Assembly (NCBI GenBank): GCA_019057775.1
Contig: JAHLWT010000121.1
Location: 1 to 39,204 of the forward strand
Source: Promethearchaeota archaeon
Lineage (GTDB): Archaea; Asgardarchaeota; Lokiarchaeia; Sigynarchaeales; SOKP01
Reading direction: 5' to 3'
Length of the DNA: 39,204 bases
Shown piece by piece: positions 9,067-17,460 of the stretch (positions are counted from its first letter, which is position 1; each line of letters opens with the position of its first letter). The position numbers were made by a program, and so were the translations under genes. The notes beneath the pieces are model-generated. The model made no database searches and had not been told where the DNA came from. It saw only the letters and a list, made by a program, of their open reading frames with translations.

Positions 9067-9372
9067 ATGGCCGAGAAAGAAGAATTTTCGAAAGAGACTA
9101 TTGAGCACTTATCAAGACTGGCTCTATTAGATTTAACAGATGAGGAAAAAGATCAATTTTCCAAACAATTAGGAGATATTTTAAATTACTTTAAGAAATT
9201 AGATGACTTAGATACGAGTAATGTGGAGCCTACTACACATCCCATAGACGGTTTAAAGAATGTATTTCGTGAAGATATTCCCGGGAAATCTTTAAGTAAT
9301 GAAGAAGCATTGAAAAATGCTAAACATAAAAAGGATGGTTATTTCAAAGCCCCAAGAATATTAAAGGGTTAA
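9067..9372 (+). CDS. gatC: Asp-tRNA(Asn)/Glu-tRNA(Gln) amidotransferase subunit C
   Basis: The 101-residue product is a standard GatC: ETIEHLSRLALLDLTDEEKDQF, the QLGDILNYFKKLDDLDTSNVEPT helix and the VFREDIPG turn. GatC clamps GatA to GatB in the GatCAB complex that converts misacylated Glu-tRNA(Gln) or Asp-tRNA(Asn) to the amide form in the cytosol. I chose the ATG at 9067 (MAEKEEF) over an in-frame TTG at 9055. The gatA and gatB genes are not in this window, so the operon seen in many bacteria is split here. Confidence 0.92.
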   Translation: MAEKEEFSKETIEHLSRLALLDLTDEEKDQFSKQLGDILNYFKKLDDLDTSNVEPTTHPIDGLKNVFREDIPGKSLSNEEALKNAKHKKDGYFKAPRILKG

Positions 9373-9380
9373 ATTTATCT

Positions 9381-10379
9381 CTATTTCTTATATTCTTCAG
9401 TCAATTTTTTAATGGCATCTGCCATGTCTCTTAACGCTTGTCTTCTTTCCGTCATAGTCATTTGATAGAAATCGTCTTCAACATTTGTACCTATTTTTTC
9501 TACTGATGCCATAACCTGGAATTTCTTGAAAACCAGACTCGAAATATATTTATCATAACGTTCTAATGCTTTCTTTAGTTTAGGTATTTCTTTAATTTTG
9601 TCCCAAAGCTCTAAAGTCTCTAACGATTTAATACCCAAATCAATTCTAAACCAACTTATGGGAAATAACAATTCTCGTTGAACTCCCATTTCAATTATCA
9701 TTAGATTGTCTTCATCGATATATAATTCTGAAAGCTCTTCTTCCTTAAATATTATATTATCGCTCATGATATAGAGGTTAGCCGCACCACGAGAGGTACA
9801 CACAATACCGGTAGCAAAACCTTTAGCCATCCTTAAAGGATTAGCAAAATCTTCTAATTTATTACCACTTAGATGAAGACTCCTTTTTTTAATTCCTTGG
9901 AATTCTATTTTAATCCTATGAGCTCCTTTTGCATCAGATAGGATTTGTGGAAAAAGATTCTCATCCCTAGTTTTTTTATGAGCGTTTAATAGTTTATTTA
10001 TGATTTCATAATCTAATTTAAGTCCAGGGATAACAGTATTTTGATTCAGAAAAGCATCTACCTCAAAATCGAAAATCCCATAAAAGAGCTTTTGATTATT
10101 AATTATATTATAAATACCCTCTATAATAATCTCTGCTAAACCTTCAGGATCTTCCCTCACCGAATCAAATTCTCTAGTTTCAAACGTGTCTATTTGATCT
10201 TCTAGACCCTCTTCTTGATAAAATGAACCCCAGCTTAGCTCACTGTATACAATGCCCTCAGAATAAAGATTATGAAAAGCATCAACGGAAACGAGTATTT
10301 TTGTTCCACCTATTTCTACACCCTCTTTAGTTCCAGATGCTAGAATTGCTGAAGGGGGATTATAAAATTCTACTGGCAA
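9381..10379 (-). CDS. Hypothetical protein, 332 aa
   Basis: I do not recognise the family. The protein is soluble, mixed alpha/beta, acidic, with no signal peptide, membrane segment or known catalytic motif. Its first 60 residues read like a beta-rich domain (ILASGTKEGVEIGGTKILV), the middle has a KGFATGIVCTSRGAANLYI strand region that could be a ligand-binding sheet, and the last 40 residues are a charged helix (MTMTERRQALRDMADAIKKL). It faces gatC tail to tail, with stops 8 nt apart. A TATAAATT box at 10416-10423 on the minus strand is centred about 40 nt before the ATG. Confidence 0.7.
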   Translation of the reverse strand: MPVEFYNPPSAILASGTKEGVEIGGTKILVSVDAFHNLYSEGIVYSELSWGSFYQEEGLEDQIDTFETREFDSVREDPEGLAEIIIEGIYNIINNQKLFYGIFDFEVDAFLNQNTVIPGLKLDYEIINKLLNAHKKTRDENLFPQILSDAKGAHRIKIEFQGIKKRSLHLSGNKLEDFANPLRMAKGFATGIVCTSRGAANLYIMSDNIIFKEEELSELYIDEDNLMIIEMGVQRELLFPISWFRIDLGIKSLETLELWDKIKEIPKLKKALERYDKYISSLVFKKFQVMASVEKIGTNVEDDFYQMTMTERRQALRDMADAIKKLTEEYKK

Positions 10380-10519
10380 ATAACAACACTTAATAGAGGT
10401 TAATTCTTTAATTTGAATTTATATTTTTCAAATACCGCTTTTTCGACGGTTTCTATTAAATAAAGAAAGAATTTATTTAAATAATTAGGGGAAAGATGAA
10501 GAAGAATCTAATTGAAAAG

Positions 10520-12031
10520 CTATCTTGATTGCCGTTTTCGATATTCTGAATATTTTGTTAATGCTGCTAAACATTTTGTAGGGTCATCCCAGAGAGAAAA
10601 GAGAGGTACATCTTCATTAATGAATTTCTGATTCCAAAGATATCTATAAGGAAAGGGTCCTGCATAAAATACGGGAATTGAATATTTTTTCATTAACCTT
10701 TTTATTGGTTTAATGACAATAATTCCCATCAAATCTTTCATGGTTTTCATTCTCTCATCAATTTTCATTCCAGATTTTTCAATAACTTCTATCACCTCAT
10801 CAAAATCATAAATTCCAAAAACGATAATACTATCAATTTCTCCTGATTTCATTAACGATTTGGGAAACTTTATTAAGATGTTTGTGAAATTCTCATGGAA
10901 GGTCGCGTCTATAGGATTAGAAGCACTAGCGGTTGAAGGTAAATCTTTGGATATTTCTAATTGCAAATTTTCAGAAAATTCAGGAACTTCCAAACCATAT
11001 AATTCTGCTGTCTTAGTCATCATCGCACCAGGTCCACCTGAATCCGTAATTATCCCTAATCTTCTCCCTTTTGGATAAATATCATAATATTGCGCTTGGG
11101 AGAAAGTACGAAGATAAAGTAAAAAATCCATTATTGAATTAGTACTTACTATACCTGTCTCTTTAAATACCGCATTATAGATTTTCTCATCCCCAGCAAT
11201 AGAACCGGTATGACTCATGATGGATCTTGCTGACCCTTTTGTTCCTGCTGCATAAATAGCGACAATAGGTTTTTTTGGAGTAATTTCTTTAGCTAAACTT
11301 ATGAACTCTTTTCCTCGTTTAATTTCTTCGATATAAAGTCCAATCACCTCTGTTTGAGGATCATCCTTGAAATAATGTAATAAATCAACTATATCAATAC
11401 TCCTCTCATTACCTACAGAGATAGATTTACCAATTCTTACACCTAACTCATTGGTATGCCATGCTGTTTGTGCGGCAACTGTTCCTGACTGGCTAATAAT
11501 TGAGATATTTCCCCGTTTATGTGGAACATAAATCCAAAAAGTATTGAAGTAAGCATTTTCTTTTTCGGGGTATCCATACCATCCATTATATATTCCTAAA
11601 CAGTTTGGGCCAATGAATTTCATATTGTATTTCTGAGCAATATCATCAATCTTCTTGGACAATTTAATTCCATCAGGACCACTTTCTCGAAAGCCTCCTG
11701 ACGTGATAATTAAACGTTTTATCCCTTTTTGACCACATTCCTCCATAACTTTTGGGACAATATGAGTTGGTAAAATAATAAAGGCTAAGTCTGGGATTAC
11801 AGGTAAATCAAATACAGATTTAAACGCCTTAATTCCCTGAACTTCATCCAAGCGAGGATGGATAGGATAAATATTTCCATTAAATCCCTCTCCCGCGATG
11901 ATGTTACGAAGTTGCATTGAACCCATTGTCGTCATAAGATTATTATTGGCACCAAAAACGCAAATACTTTTAGGATTTAAAATATCTTCAATGAAATTAT
12001 CTTTATCTGATTCGATATCGGTTTTAGTCAT
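10520..12031 (-). CDS. Acyl-CoA synthetase (ADP-forming) alpha-subunit-like, CoA-binding/ligase protein
   Basis: The 503-residue protein has the alpha-subunit layout of archaeal ADP-forming acetyl-CoA synthetase: a CoA-binding Rossmann domain (SICVFGANNN, IYPIHP, FIILPTH, FIGPNCLG), then CoA-ligase domains with ISQSGTVAA, the phospho-histidine loop SHTGSIAGD and ITDSGGPGAM. The family makes ATP from acyl-CoA plus ADP and phosphate, or the reverse, using an ATP-grasp beta subunit. No beta subunit is adjacent, so it must act with a partner encoded elsewhere or have another role. I place the start at the ATG at 12031 (MTKTDIESD); a further in-frame ATG at 12076 would add a hydrophobic stretch (MFFLFSFLVIWF) foreign to this soluble enzyme. 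Confidence 0.87.
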   Translation of the reverse strand: MTKTDIESDKDNFIEDILNPKSICVFGANNNLMTTMGSMQLRNIIAGEGFNGNIYPIHPRLDEVQGIKAFKSVFDLPVIPDLAFIILPTHIVPKVMEECGQKGIKRLIITSGGFRESGPDGIKLSKKIDDIAQKYNMKFIGPNCLGIYNGWYGYPEKENAYFNTFWIYVPHKRGNISIISQSGTVAAQTAWHTNELGVRIGKSISVGNERSIDIVDLLHYFKDDPQTEVIGLYIEEIKRGKEFISLAKEITPKKPIVAIYAAGTKGSARSIMSHTGSIAGDEKIYNAVFKETGIVSTNSIMDFLLYLRTFSQAQYYDIYPKGRRLGIITDSGGPGAMMTKTAELYGLEVPEFSENLQLEISKDLPSTASASNPIDATFHENFTNILIKFPKSLMKSGEIDSIIVFGIYDFDEVIEVIEKSGMKIDERMKTMKDLMGIIVIKPIKRLMKKYSIPVFYAGPFPYRYLWNQKFINEDVPLFSLWDDPTKCLAALTKYSEYRKRQSR

Positions 12032-12100
12032 AATATTCTTAAACCATATTACTAAAAAAGAAAATAAAAAAAACAATAAGAGTTTTATTATTAGACGAAA

Positions 12101-12319
12101 TTAAGGTGATCCTGACCGAAGTAGAGTGATCTCTGCTGAAAATCCGGGGATGATTCCTTCATAATCAACTATCGTCTTTTCTTTTAATTTTTTTAAGATC
12201 AACCTTACTCCTTCGAATTCTTCTTGACAAAGAGTCTGTAACTCCTTATAATTAAGTGTTCCATCGTGTTCTTTCAATTTCTCAATGATAAATTTTTCTT
12301 CAGTAGTTAATTCTGACAT
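12101..12319 (-). CDS. Small winged-helix-like protein, 72 aa
   Basis: The protein reads as a winged helix-turn-helix: helix 1 EEKFIIEKLKEH, helix 2 YKELQTLCQ, recognition helix FEGVRLILKKLKEK, then a wing with VDYEG. It probably binds DNA or acts as a small adaptor. It lies 41 nt downstream of the dUTPase gene on the same strand and 69 nt upstream of the acyl-CoA synthetase-like gene, so the three may be cotranscribed. There are no ligand-binding or Cys motifs. Function is inferred only from the predicted fold. Confidence 0.6.
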   Translation of the reverse strand: MSELTTEEKFIIEKLKEHDGTLNYKELQTLCQEEFEGVRLILKKLKEKTIVDYEGIIPGFSAEITLLRSGSP

Positions 12320-12360
12320 AGTATTAAATTTATTATTAAAATATTAATATTTAATTTATA

Positions 12361-12876
12361 TCACTTTTTGCCTGTACTCCCAAACCCGCCTTGACCACGT
12401 TCAGAGATTGATAGTTCGCTAGTTTCGATAAATTCATACTTATGCATTTTGGAAAGAATGATTTGGCAAATCCTATCTCCTTTTTTCAGGGTAACCTCTT
12501 TGTTAGAAAGATTAACTACTATAGCCATCCATTCATTTCTATAACCAGCATCAATAGTTCCTGGAGAATTTACTATCGATACACCTTCCCATAACGCTAA
12601 GCCACTTCGAGGTAGAACTTTAAAATAAAAACCCTCTGGAATTGCTGTTGAGAAACCTAAGGGACAACCAATTCTCTCAAGAGGTTTTAATGTATAAGTG
12701 TCCGAAGCAATTTCTATTAATTCTTTTTTATCATTTTCATGTATTATCCTTTTAAAAGCCATGATACGAGCATCTGCTCCGGCATCTCCAACTTTTGATG
12801 GTTTCGGTACAATAACACCATTTCTTAATTTCTTTAAAGGAATTGAAAAAGTTTCCTCATTAATCTTCCTACTCAT
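12361..12876 (-). CDS. dut: dUTPase (deoxyuridine triphosphate nucleotidohydrolase)
   Basis: All five trimeric dUTPase motifs are present in order: DAGADAR (1), PRSGLA (2), GTIDAGYRNEW (3, with the catalytic Asp and Tyr), GDRICQIIL (4) and RGQGGFGSTG (5, the C-terminal arm that closes the active site). The enzyme splits dUTP to dUMP and pyrophosphate, keeping uracil out of DNA and feeding dTMP synthesis. At 171 residues it is longer than the usual 140-150 because of an insert between motifs 1 and 2 (FKRIIHENDKKELIEIAS). It heads a possible transcript with the wHTH protein and the acyl-CoA synthetase-like gene. Confidence 0.95.
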   Translation of the reverse strand: MSRKINEETFSIPLKKLRNGVIVPKPSKVGDAGADARIMAFKRIIHENDKKELIEIASDTYTLKPLERIGCPLGFSTAIPEGFYFKVLPRSGLALWEGVSIVNSPGTIDAGYRNEWMAIVVNLSNKEVTLKKGDRICQIILSKMHKYEFIETSELSISERGQGGFGSTGKK

Positions 12877-12991
12877 ATTAAATCATCTTTAATTGTTCTC
12901 CCTCTTAAATAACGGTTATTATTAAAGAAGAATTAAATCTGAAATCTTATAAAACTATTATGCATTAAACAAACCATTACTATTTTCGCTG

Positions 12992-13453
12992 GTGAAAAAT
13001 TTGATTATAGAAAGATATGATCCCAGAGTCGATAAAGATGCTTTAAAAGAGATCTTTGAAGATTTTATTGAAAATAAATCATATTTCTACTCTCATTGGG
13101 AAAGGTTTGAAGAAGAACTGAATAAAAGAACTCTCGATCTTCAATATAGAAATTCAATGGTGATTGCTAAAGATGATGGAAAAATCATCGGTTTTGGAAC
13201 ATATACGTTATTTCGCGACTATTTAGGAAATGAACGTGTGTTAATTCATCAGGTTTTAACAAAAAAAGAAAATTCTTTTAGAAAGGGAATTGAAGAACAA
13301 ATAATTCGTGAGCTTCAGTTATATATTAAGAGGACATTGAAGATTGATAAGGTTTATTTTATATGTCAAGATACTGATGGAGCTCAACAGAGTCTATTCC
13401 TAAAACTTGGAATTAAGAAATCTAAATATATTTGGTATGAACATGATATATGA
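12992..13453 (+). CDS. Probable GNAT-like acetyltransferase, 153 aa
   Basis: The strand-helix order and strands such as MVIAKDDGKIIGFGTYTLF and RVLIHQVLTKK resemble the first half of a GNAT fold, and the end (YFICQDTDGAQQSLFLKLGI) resembles its last strand-helix pair. The usual acetyl-CoA loop Q/RxxGxG/A is replaced by SFRKGIEEQ, so the call is weak and activity may be lost or changed. Translation starts at GTG 12992; no ATG is available near the front. It is divergent from dut and precedes the TPR gene by about 50 nt. Confidence 0.55.
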   Translation: MKNLIIERYDPRVDKDALKEIFEDFIENKSYFYSHWERFEEELNKRTLDLQYRNSMVIAKDDGKIIGFGTYTLFRDYLGNERVLIHQVLTKKENSFRKGIEEQIIRELQLYIKRTLKIDKVYFICQDTDGAQQSLFLKLGIKKSKYIWYEHDI

Positions 13454-13476
13454 GTGATATCCTTACCCTATTTTAT

Positions 13477-13485
13477 TATTTAAAG
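13477..13485 (+). promoter_or_regulatory. TATA box of the TPR gene
   Basis: TATTTAAAG is centred about 23 nt before the ATG at 13504. This spacing places the transcription start at or next to the start codon, giving a leaderless mRNA, as is common in archaea. Confidence 0.5.
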
Positions 13486-13503
13486 CTTATGTGAAAAGTT
13501 TTT

Positions 13504-14028
13504 ATGAAAGCTTCCGAAGAAGTCAACGAATTAATTAAAAAAGCGAAAGAATTAAAAGATAGTGAGGATTATGAAGAATCTCTTAGAATTTTAGAAGCGT
13601 TATATAAAGAAAATCCTAATTCTTCAGATATAAAAAAACTACTTATAGATACTCTTTTCGCATACGGGGGATATCTTAACGATTTCTATACCCTCAAATA
13701 TGAAAAAGCAAGGGAAATGTTTAAACGGATTCTCATCCTCGATCCGGATAATTATAGAGTTCATTATAATTTAGGGATTGCGTTATTTAATCTTGGTGAG
13801 ATGAAAAAAGCAAAGCAATCACTTACAAGAGCATTGAAAATCAAGCCTGATTACAAATATTGTTTTTATAATCTAGGATTGATATATGAAGAAACAGGAA
13901 AATATAGGAAAGCTTTAAATTATTATGAAAAAGCATTAAAAGGTGATCCAAAATTTGCTTATGCCTTAACGGCAAGATCCCAAGTAAGAGAGAAATTAGA
14001 TGACTTAAAACAAAAAAATTCTAAATAA
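13504..14028 (+). CDS. Tetratricopeptide repeat (TPR) protein, 174 aa
   Basis: The sequence contains about four TPR helix pairs. The clearest two are YRVHYNLGIALFNLGEMKKA and the next repeat beginning YKYCFYNLGLIYEETGKY, each with the W/L-G-Y-A-F-A-P type spacing and ending in a DPK/KPD turn. TPR proteins are scaffolds for protein-protein contact; the partner is unknown. There is no signal peptide or membrane segment, so it is cytosolic. It has its own TATA box. Its stop is followed after 3 nt by the convergent small membrane protein gene. Confidence 0.88.
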   Translation: MKASEEVNELIKKAKELKDSEDYEESLRILEALYKENPNSSDIKKLLIDTLFAYGGYLNDFYTLKYEKAREMFKRILILDPDNYRVHYNLGIALFNLGEMKKAKQSLTRALKIKPDYKYCFYNLGLIYEETGKYRKALNYYEKALKGDPKFAYALTARSQVREKLDDLKQKNSK

Positions 14029-14031
14029 AAA

Positions 14032-14166
14032 TTAGCTTTTCATTAATCTATTATGAATTGAATAGCAGACAATGATAACAATTAAAACTACTATTCCACC
14101 TACTAAATACCGCAAGAGAGCGGGATTTGTAAGCAGATCTGTTAATAGATCTTCAAATTGAAACAT
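14032..14166 (-). CDS. Single-pass membrane microprotein, 44 aa
   Basis: A 44-codon frame with ATG at 14166 and TAA at 14032-14034 encodes an amphipathic start (MFQFEDLLTDLLTN), a clear transmembrane helix (LVGGIVVLIVIIVCY, about residues 21-35) and a short basic tail (IHNRLMKS). An AAGGA element lies about 10 nt before the ATG and a TTTTAAATAC box lies further upstream near 14215-14222 on the same strand. The combination of promoter, ribosome site and clean hydrophobic helix makes it a likely real gene. It is convergent with the TPR gene, with stops 3 nt apart. Function is unknown; microproteins of this shape often modulate larger membrane complexes. Confidence 0.6.
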   Translation of the reverse strand: MFQFEDLLTDLLTNPALLRYLVGGIVVLIVIIVCYSIHNRLMKS

Positions 14167-14373
14167 AAATCGTCTTTCCTTAGGTTAGTTAAAATTTTAA
14201 TAGAACTCGTAGTATTTAAAATTTGACAATTTGAAATATAACCTTCTAATTGCATTTAAATAAGGGATCACTAAAAGAAAAAAAATATTTAATTTTTGAA
14301 TTTATATCTCTAATTGAAAATTTATTTGAACTCTAACGCGATAAATAAGCTTTTACTGGATTGAGAGGTACAC

Positions 14374-14538
14374 TCAAAATCTATCAATATCTTCTTTAAC
14401 TTTCACATCAGATTCAATAATTTGAATGTTTCGAATCCCCCGTAGAGACTTTTTGGCTTCAGCATAGCAAACTTTAACTGCGTCAGCCCAGCTCTTTTCA
14501 GATGTTCCTACTAATTGAATACTCTTATATACTGTCAT
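14374..14538 (-). CDS. Dodecin-like flavin-binding protein, 54 aa, apparently frameshifted at its C-terminus
   Basis: From ATG 14538 the product begins MTVYKSIQLVGTSEKSWADA, continues with a helix AVKVCYAEAKKSLRGIRN and a strand IQIIESDVKV. This is the beta-alpha-beta start of dodecins, small dodecameric flavin stores of about 65-71 residues, including the LVGTS motif and the tryptophan that stacks on the flavin. The frame stops at 14374-14376, immediately after DIDRF, before the last beta strands. Removing one T from the four-T run just before this stop opens a frame to a TAA at 14322-14324 and restores a 71-residue protein ending LFIALEFK. Either the gene is frameshifted or the base run is a sequence error. 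A 16-bp palindromic TATA-like element lies at 14589-14604. Confidence 0.72.
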   Translation of the reverse strand: MTVYKSIQLVGTSEKSWADAVKVCYAEAKKSLRGIRNIQIIESDVKVKEDIDRF

Positions 14539-14588
14539 TTTAATTTCATCTACAATTTAATTTTTTTGTATGTTAATTTGTTATTAGT

Positions 14589-14604
14589 TAATATTTAAAT
14601 ATTA
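14589..14604 (-). promoter_or_regulatory. Palindromic TATA-like element upstream of the dodecin-like gene
   Basis: TAATATTTAAATATTA is a perfect 16-bp palindrome with a TTTAAA core, centred about 58 nt before the dodecin-like ATG. It would serve as a TATA box for a transcript with a leader of about 30 nt; the palindrome itself may be chance in AT-rich DNA. Confidence 0.35.
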
Positions 14605-14673
14605 CCTAGAAAGCGTATAAATTTGAAGATGTTGATATATTAGACTCCTTTCACATGACAAAGAATTAGAACA

Positions 14674-14700
14674 AAAGTAAAAAAAGTAAAAAAATTTTTT
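14674..14700 (-). terminator. T-rich terminator of the thiolase gene
   Basis: On the minus strand, just after the thiolase stop, runs of T (AATTTTTTTAC then TTTTTTTAC) make a U-rich tract in the transcript, the form of archaeal intrinsic termination. No strong hairpin is seen. Confidence 0.4.
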
Positions 14701-14724
14701 GGTTAATTTTGTCTCTACTAAAAA

Positions 14725-16008
14725 TTAAGCATCTAAATTTTCGATTAGAGTTGCTATTCCTTGGCCACCGCCAACACAAGCGTTAGCAATACCATATTTA
14801 GCCTTTTTGTCTTTAAGTATTCGTGCTAATGTACCCGGTAATCTTACCATTGTTGAACCTAATGGATGACCGATTGCTGTGGAACCACCCATGATGTTAA
14901 CTCTCTCTTCTGGGATATTAAAAGCCTTCATACAATTCAAAGCGACGATAGTGAATGCTTCATTAATCTCCCAATAGGCAATATCATCTGCGGTTAAGCC
15001 TGCAAGTTTTAAGGCATTTTCAGTTGCCGGGACAGGACCTCTTCCCATGACAGTTGGATCGACACCTGCAAAACCAATTGATATAACTCTAGCTAATGGT
15101 TCAATACCTCGCTTTTTAGCCTCTTCTGCTTCCATGAGTATACATGCAGTTGCTCCAGCATTTAATGGGGATGAATTCCCAGCAGTGATAACACCTTCAC
15201 CACTTCCTTCTCTTTCTTTATATCCGGCTCTACCTCCATTCTTTTCTAAAAAGAATGGTTTTGATAATCTCCTAAGTCCAGCAACACTTTCTAAAGTTGA
15301 TTTTCTTGCTGCCATATCTCTATCAACCATCATTTTTTCTTCTACATTACCATCAACGTGAGCTTCAATTGGAATGATTTCACCCTTAAACCAACCTTTT
15401 TCTGTATTTTCTACTGTTAAGTTATGAGAGCGCACTCCAAATTTATCTAAATCCTCCTTAGTAAATGCTGGCACTTCTTCCTCATAAAGTTTTTGAGCTG
15501 TTTGAAGCATATTACTTGTCACCATAAAATTTATCTTAGGCCGATACCATTCACTCTTCTTGTTAATTATTTTTAGGTTTGGTCGTATGTGTTCATTAGT
15601 CATTGAAACACGAGTCATATGTTCTACACCTGTGCTTAACACTACTTTACTATTACCAGTCATTATCTCCATTATACCCATGTGCATACCTGCGCCTGCA
15701 GAACCACATTGTTTATCAAGGAATACAGAAGATGTTTTAAATGGGAAATCCGCTAAGAATACTGGATTTCTACCACCATAAGTCCATTGTTCACCTACAC
15801 CCATAGCAGTTCCGACTGTAACTTCGTCAATATCTTCCTTGGTTATTCCTTTATCTGCAAGTTTTCCATCGAAAAACTTCATCAATAACGTTGCAAGAAG
15901 TTCATCACCACGAATTTCACCGAATACATCTCTTTCAGGTTGTCTTGGTCGAGAACGAGAAAAAGCGGTTCGAGCATAGTCAACCATCCATACTTCTTTT
16001 AATTCCAT
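14725..16008 (-). CDS. Thiolase (acetyl-CoA C-acyltransferase type)
   Basis: The 427-residue enzyme has the full thiolase active site: nucleophile Cys101 in DKQCGSAGAG, the NEAF loop, His381 in GGSTAIGHPLG and the second cysteine Cys411 in NACVGGGQG. Thiolases cleave 3-ketoacyl-CoA with CoA or condense two acetyl-CoA. The GHPLG/ACVGGGQG signature is that of classical biosynthetic/degradative thiolases, not of the SCP2-like archaeal thiolases that pair with DUF35 proteins. The N-terminal MVDYARTAFSR segment and length fit the family. It stands alone with its own T-rich terminator. In context with the acyl-CoA synthetase-like gene it suggests fatty-acid or acyl-CoA turnover, but the two genes are not linked. 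Confidence 0.93.
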   Translation of the reverse strand: MELKEVWMVDYARTAFSRSRPRQPERDVFGEIRGDELLATLLMKFFDGKLADKGITKEDIDEVTVGTAMGVGEQWTYGGRNPVFLADFPFKTSSVFLDKQCGSAGAGMHMGIMEIMTGNSKVVLSTGVEHMTRVSMTNEHIRPNLKIINKKSEWYRPKINFMVTSNMLQTAQKLYEEEVPAFTKEDLDKFGVRSHNLTVENTEKGWFKGEIIPIEAHVDGNVEEKMMVDRDMAARKSTLESVAGLRRLSKPFFLEKNGGRAGYKEREGSGEGVITAGNSSPLNAGATACILMEAEEAKKRGIEPLARVISIGFAGVDPTVMGRGPVPATENALKLAGLTADDIAYWEINEAFTIVALNCMKAFNIPEERVNIMGGSTAIGHPLGSTMVRLPGTLARILKDKKAKYGIANACVGGGQGIATLIENLDA

Positions 16009-16219
16009 TACTTATCCCTCTTTAATTTAAGAATTTTTTAATATTTTTATTAGTAGTTAATTTTTTGATATTACTTGATGAAAGTATAAAAAAAATATTA
16101 AACTTTTTGATAAACTATAGGAGTTTTTTCGTCAGTTATATTTTTCTTTTTGAAAATTTTGATTATGCTATTAAGATACGATTAGAATTATTTTTATTTA
16201 TAGGAGATTTAGATAAATT

Positions 16220-16609
16220 ATGTCTAAAATCTCTATAATAGCAGGAAGTACATCAGATAAAGAGGTTTACGAGAAAACTGAAAAAGTCTTAAGAGAAAAC
16301 AACATTGAATATGACCTCCAGATTATTTCTGCTCATCGTAATCCTAAAGAATTAGATGAGTATATAAAAGTGTGCAAATCACAAATCTACATTGCTGTTG
16401 CAGGTTTGTCTGCTGCCTTACCAGGAGTCATCGCTTCAAAAACAGATAAACCTGTAATAGGTGTGCCGGTAAGTGGTAAATTAGGAGGATTAGATGCATT
16501 ATTATCAATTGTTCAAATGCCCCCTGGAGTTCCTGTCGCGACTGTAGGAATAGACAGAGGAGAAAATGCAGCACATTTAGCTATAAGAATTCTCAATTTA
16601 ATTAAGTAA
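16220..16609 (+). CDS. purE: PurE, AIR carboxylase / N5-CAIR mutase
   Basis: The 129-residue protein carries the PurE core: the phosphate loop [17 protein letters not shown] with the catalytic His, [32 protein letters not shown] and [14 protein letters not shown]. It acts in purine synthesis, producing 4-carboxy-5-aminoimidazole ribonucleotide. It is shorter than the usual 160 residues but has the whole active-site core. Whether it uses N5-CAIR (class I) or AIR plus CO2 (class II) cannot be settled here; no purK is nearby. A GGAG element lies about 14 nt before the ATG. It is the first gene of a short operon with rpiA. Confidence 0.93.
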   Translation: MSKISIIAGSTSDKEVYEKTEKVLRENNIEYDLQIISAHRNPKELDEYIKVCKSQIYIAVAGLSAALPGVIASKTDKPVIGVPVSGKLGGLDALLSIVQMPPGVPVATVGIDRGENAAHLAIRILNLIK

Positions 16610-16628
16610 TTAACTTTAAGTGAGGCAA

Positions 16629-17330
16629 ATGTCAGAAAATTTAATAGAAATGGGAAAGAAAAATGCTGCTATTAAGGCTGTAGAAGATAATGTTAAAAAA
16701 AGTATGATTATTGGAATCGGTAGTGGCTCAACTATTGTATATGCTGTAGAGCATATCGGTAAATTAAACAGGGAAAATCCTTTAAATTTAAAATGTATCC
16801 CAAGTTCATTCCAATCTTATCAACTGATAATTGAGAATGGATTAGAGCTTGGCACATTAGAACAGTGCCCTGATATTGATTTGGATCTTGACGGAGCCGA
16901 TGAAATAGACAAGGATCTCAATTTAATTAAAGGTGGAGGAGGTTGTTTAGTTCAAGAGAAAATTCTAGCGTCGAACTCAAAGAAATTAATTATACTAGTA
17001 GACTTTCGAAAAAAATCTGAAAAATTAGGGATGAATTGGAAAAAAGGGGTACCAATCGAAGTAATTCCAATGGCATACTTTCCTGTAATGAAGAAATTAG
17101 AGGTTCTTAGCGGAAAGCCGATTCTAAGGATGGCTCAATCAAAGAGTGGTCCATTAATAACAGATAATGGAAATTTTATTTTAGATGTAGATTTTGGAGT
17201 AATAGAAAATCCTACTGAACTGAATGATAAATTACTACATATTCCAGGAATAGTAGATACAGGATTGTTTATAGGGATGGCTTCATCAGCCTATATAGGT
17301 ACTGAAGATGGGAATGTAGAAGTGTTATAG
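16629..17330 (+). CDS. rpiA: Ribose-5-phosphate isomerase A
   Basis: This 233-residue enzyme interconverts ribose 5-phosphate and ribulose 5-phosphate. Visible marks are the phosphate loop GIGSGSTIVYAV, DLDLDGADEID with the substrate-binding aspartates, and IKGGGGCLVQEKIL containing the catalytic Glu of the EK pair. I chose ATG 16629 because a GTGAGG ribosome-binding site lies just before it; the upstream GTG at 16620 lies inside that element. It starts 19 nt after purE ends, so the pair links pentose phosphate to purine nucleotide supply. Confidence 0.93.
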   Translation: MSENLIEMGKKNAAIKAVEDNVKKSMIIGIGSGSTIVYAVEHIGKLNRENPLNLKCIPSSFQSYQLIIENGLELGTLEQCPDIDLDLDGADEIDKDLNLIKGGGGCLVQEKILASNSKKLIILVDFRKKSEKLGMNWKKGVPIEVIPMAYFPVMKKLEVLSGKPILRMAQSKSGPLITDNGNFILDVDFGVIENPTELNDKLLHIPGIVDTGLFIGMASSAYIGTEDGNVEVL

Positions 17331-17460
17331 ATCTAAATTCATGTGAGTTTAATAAAAAATTCTATGAGAAATGCGTGTATGAGATGAAAATTCCCAACTT
17401 AAATTGCTATAAAACGATATAGTCGAGTTGATCAAATAATTAAATTAAGAATATGAACTT

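Noticed and set aside
12032..12076. Hydrophobic N-terminal extension of the acyl-CoA synthetase-like protein
   Set aside because: The enzyme family is cytosolic and starts with a charged segment; ATG 12031 gives the usual front end.
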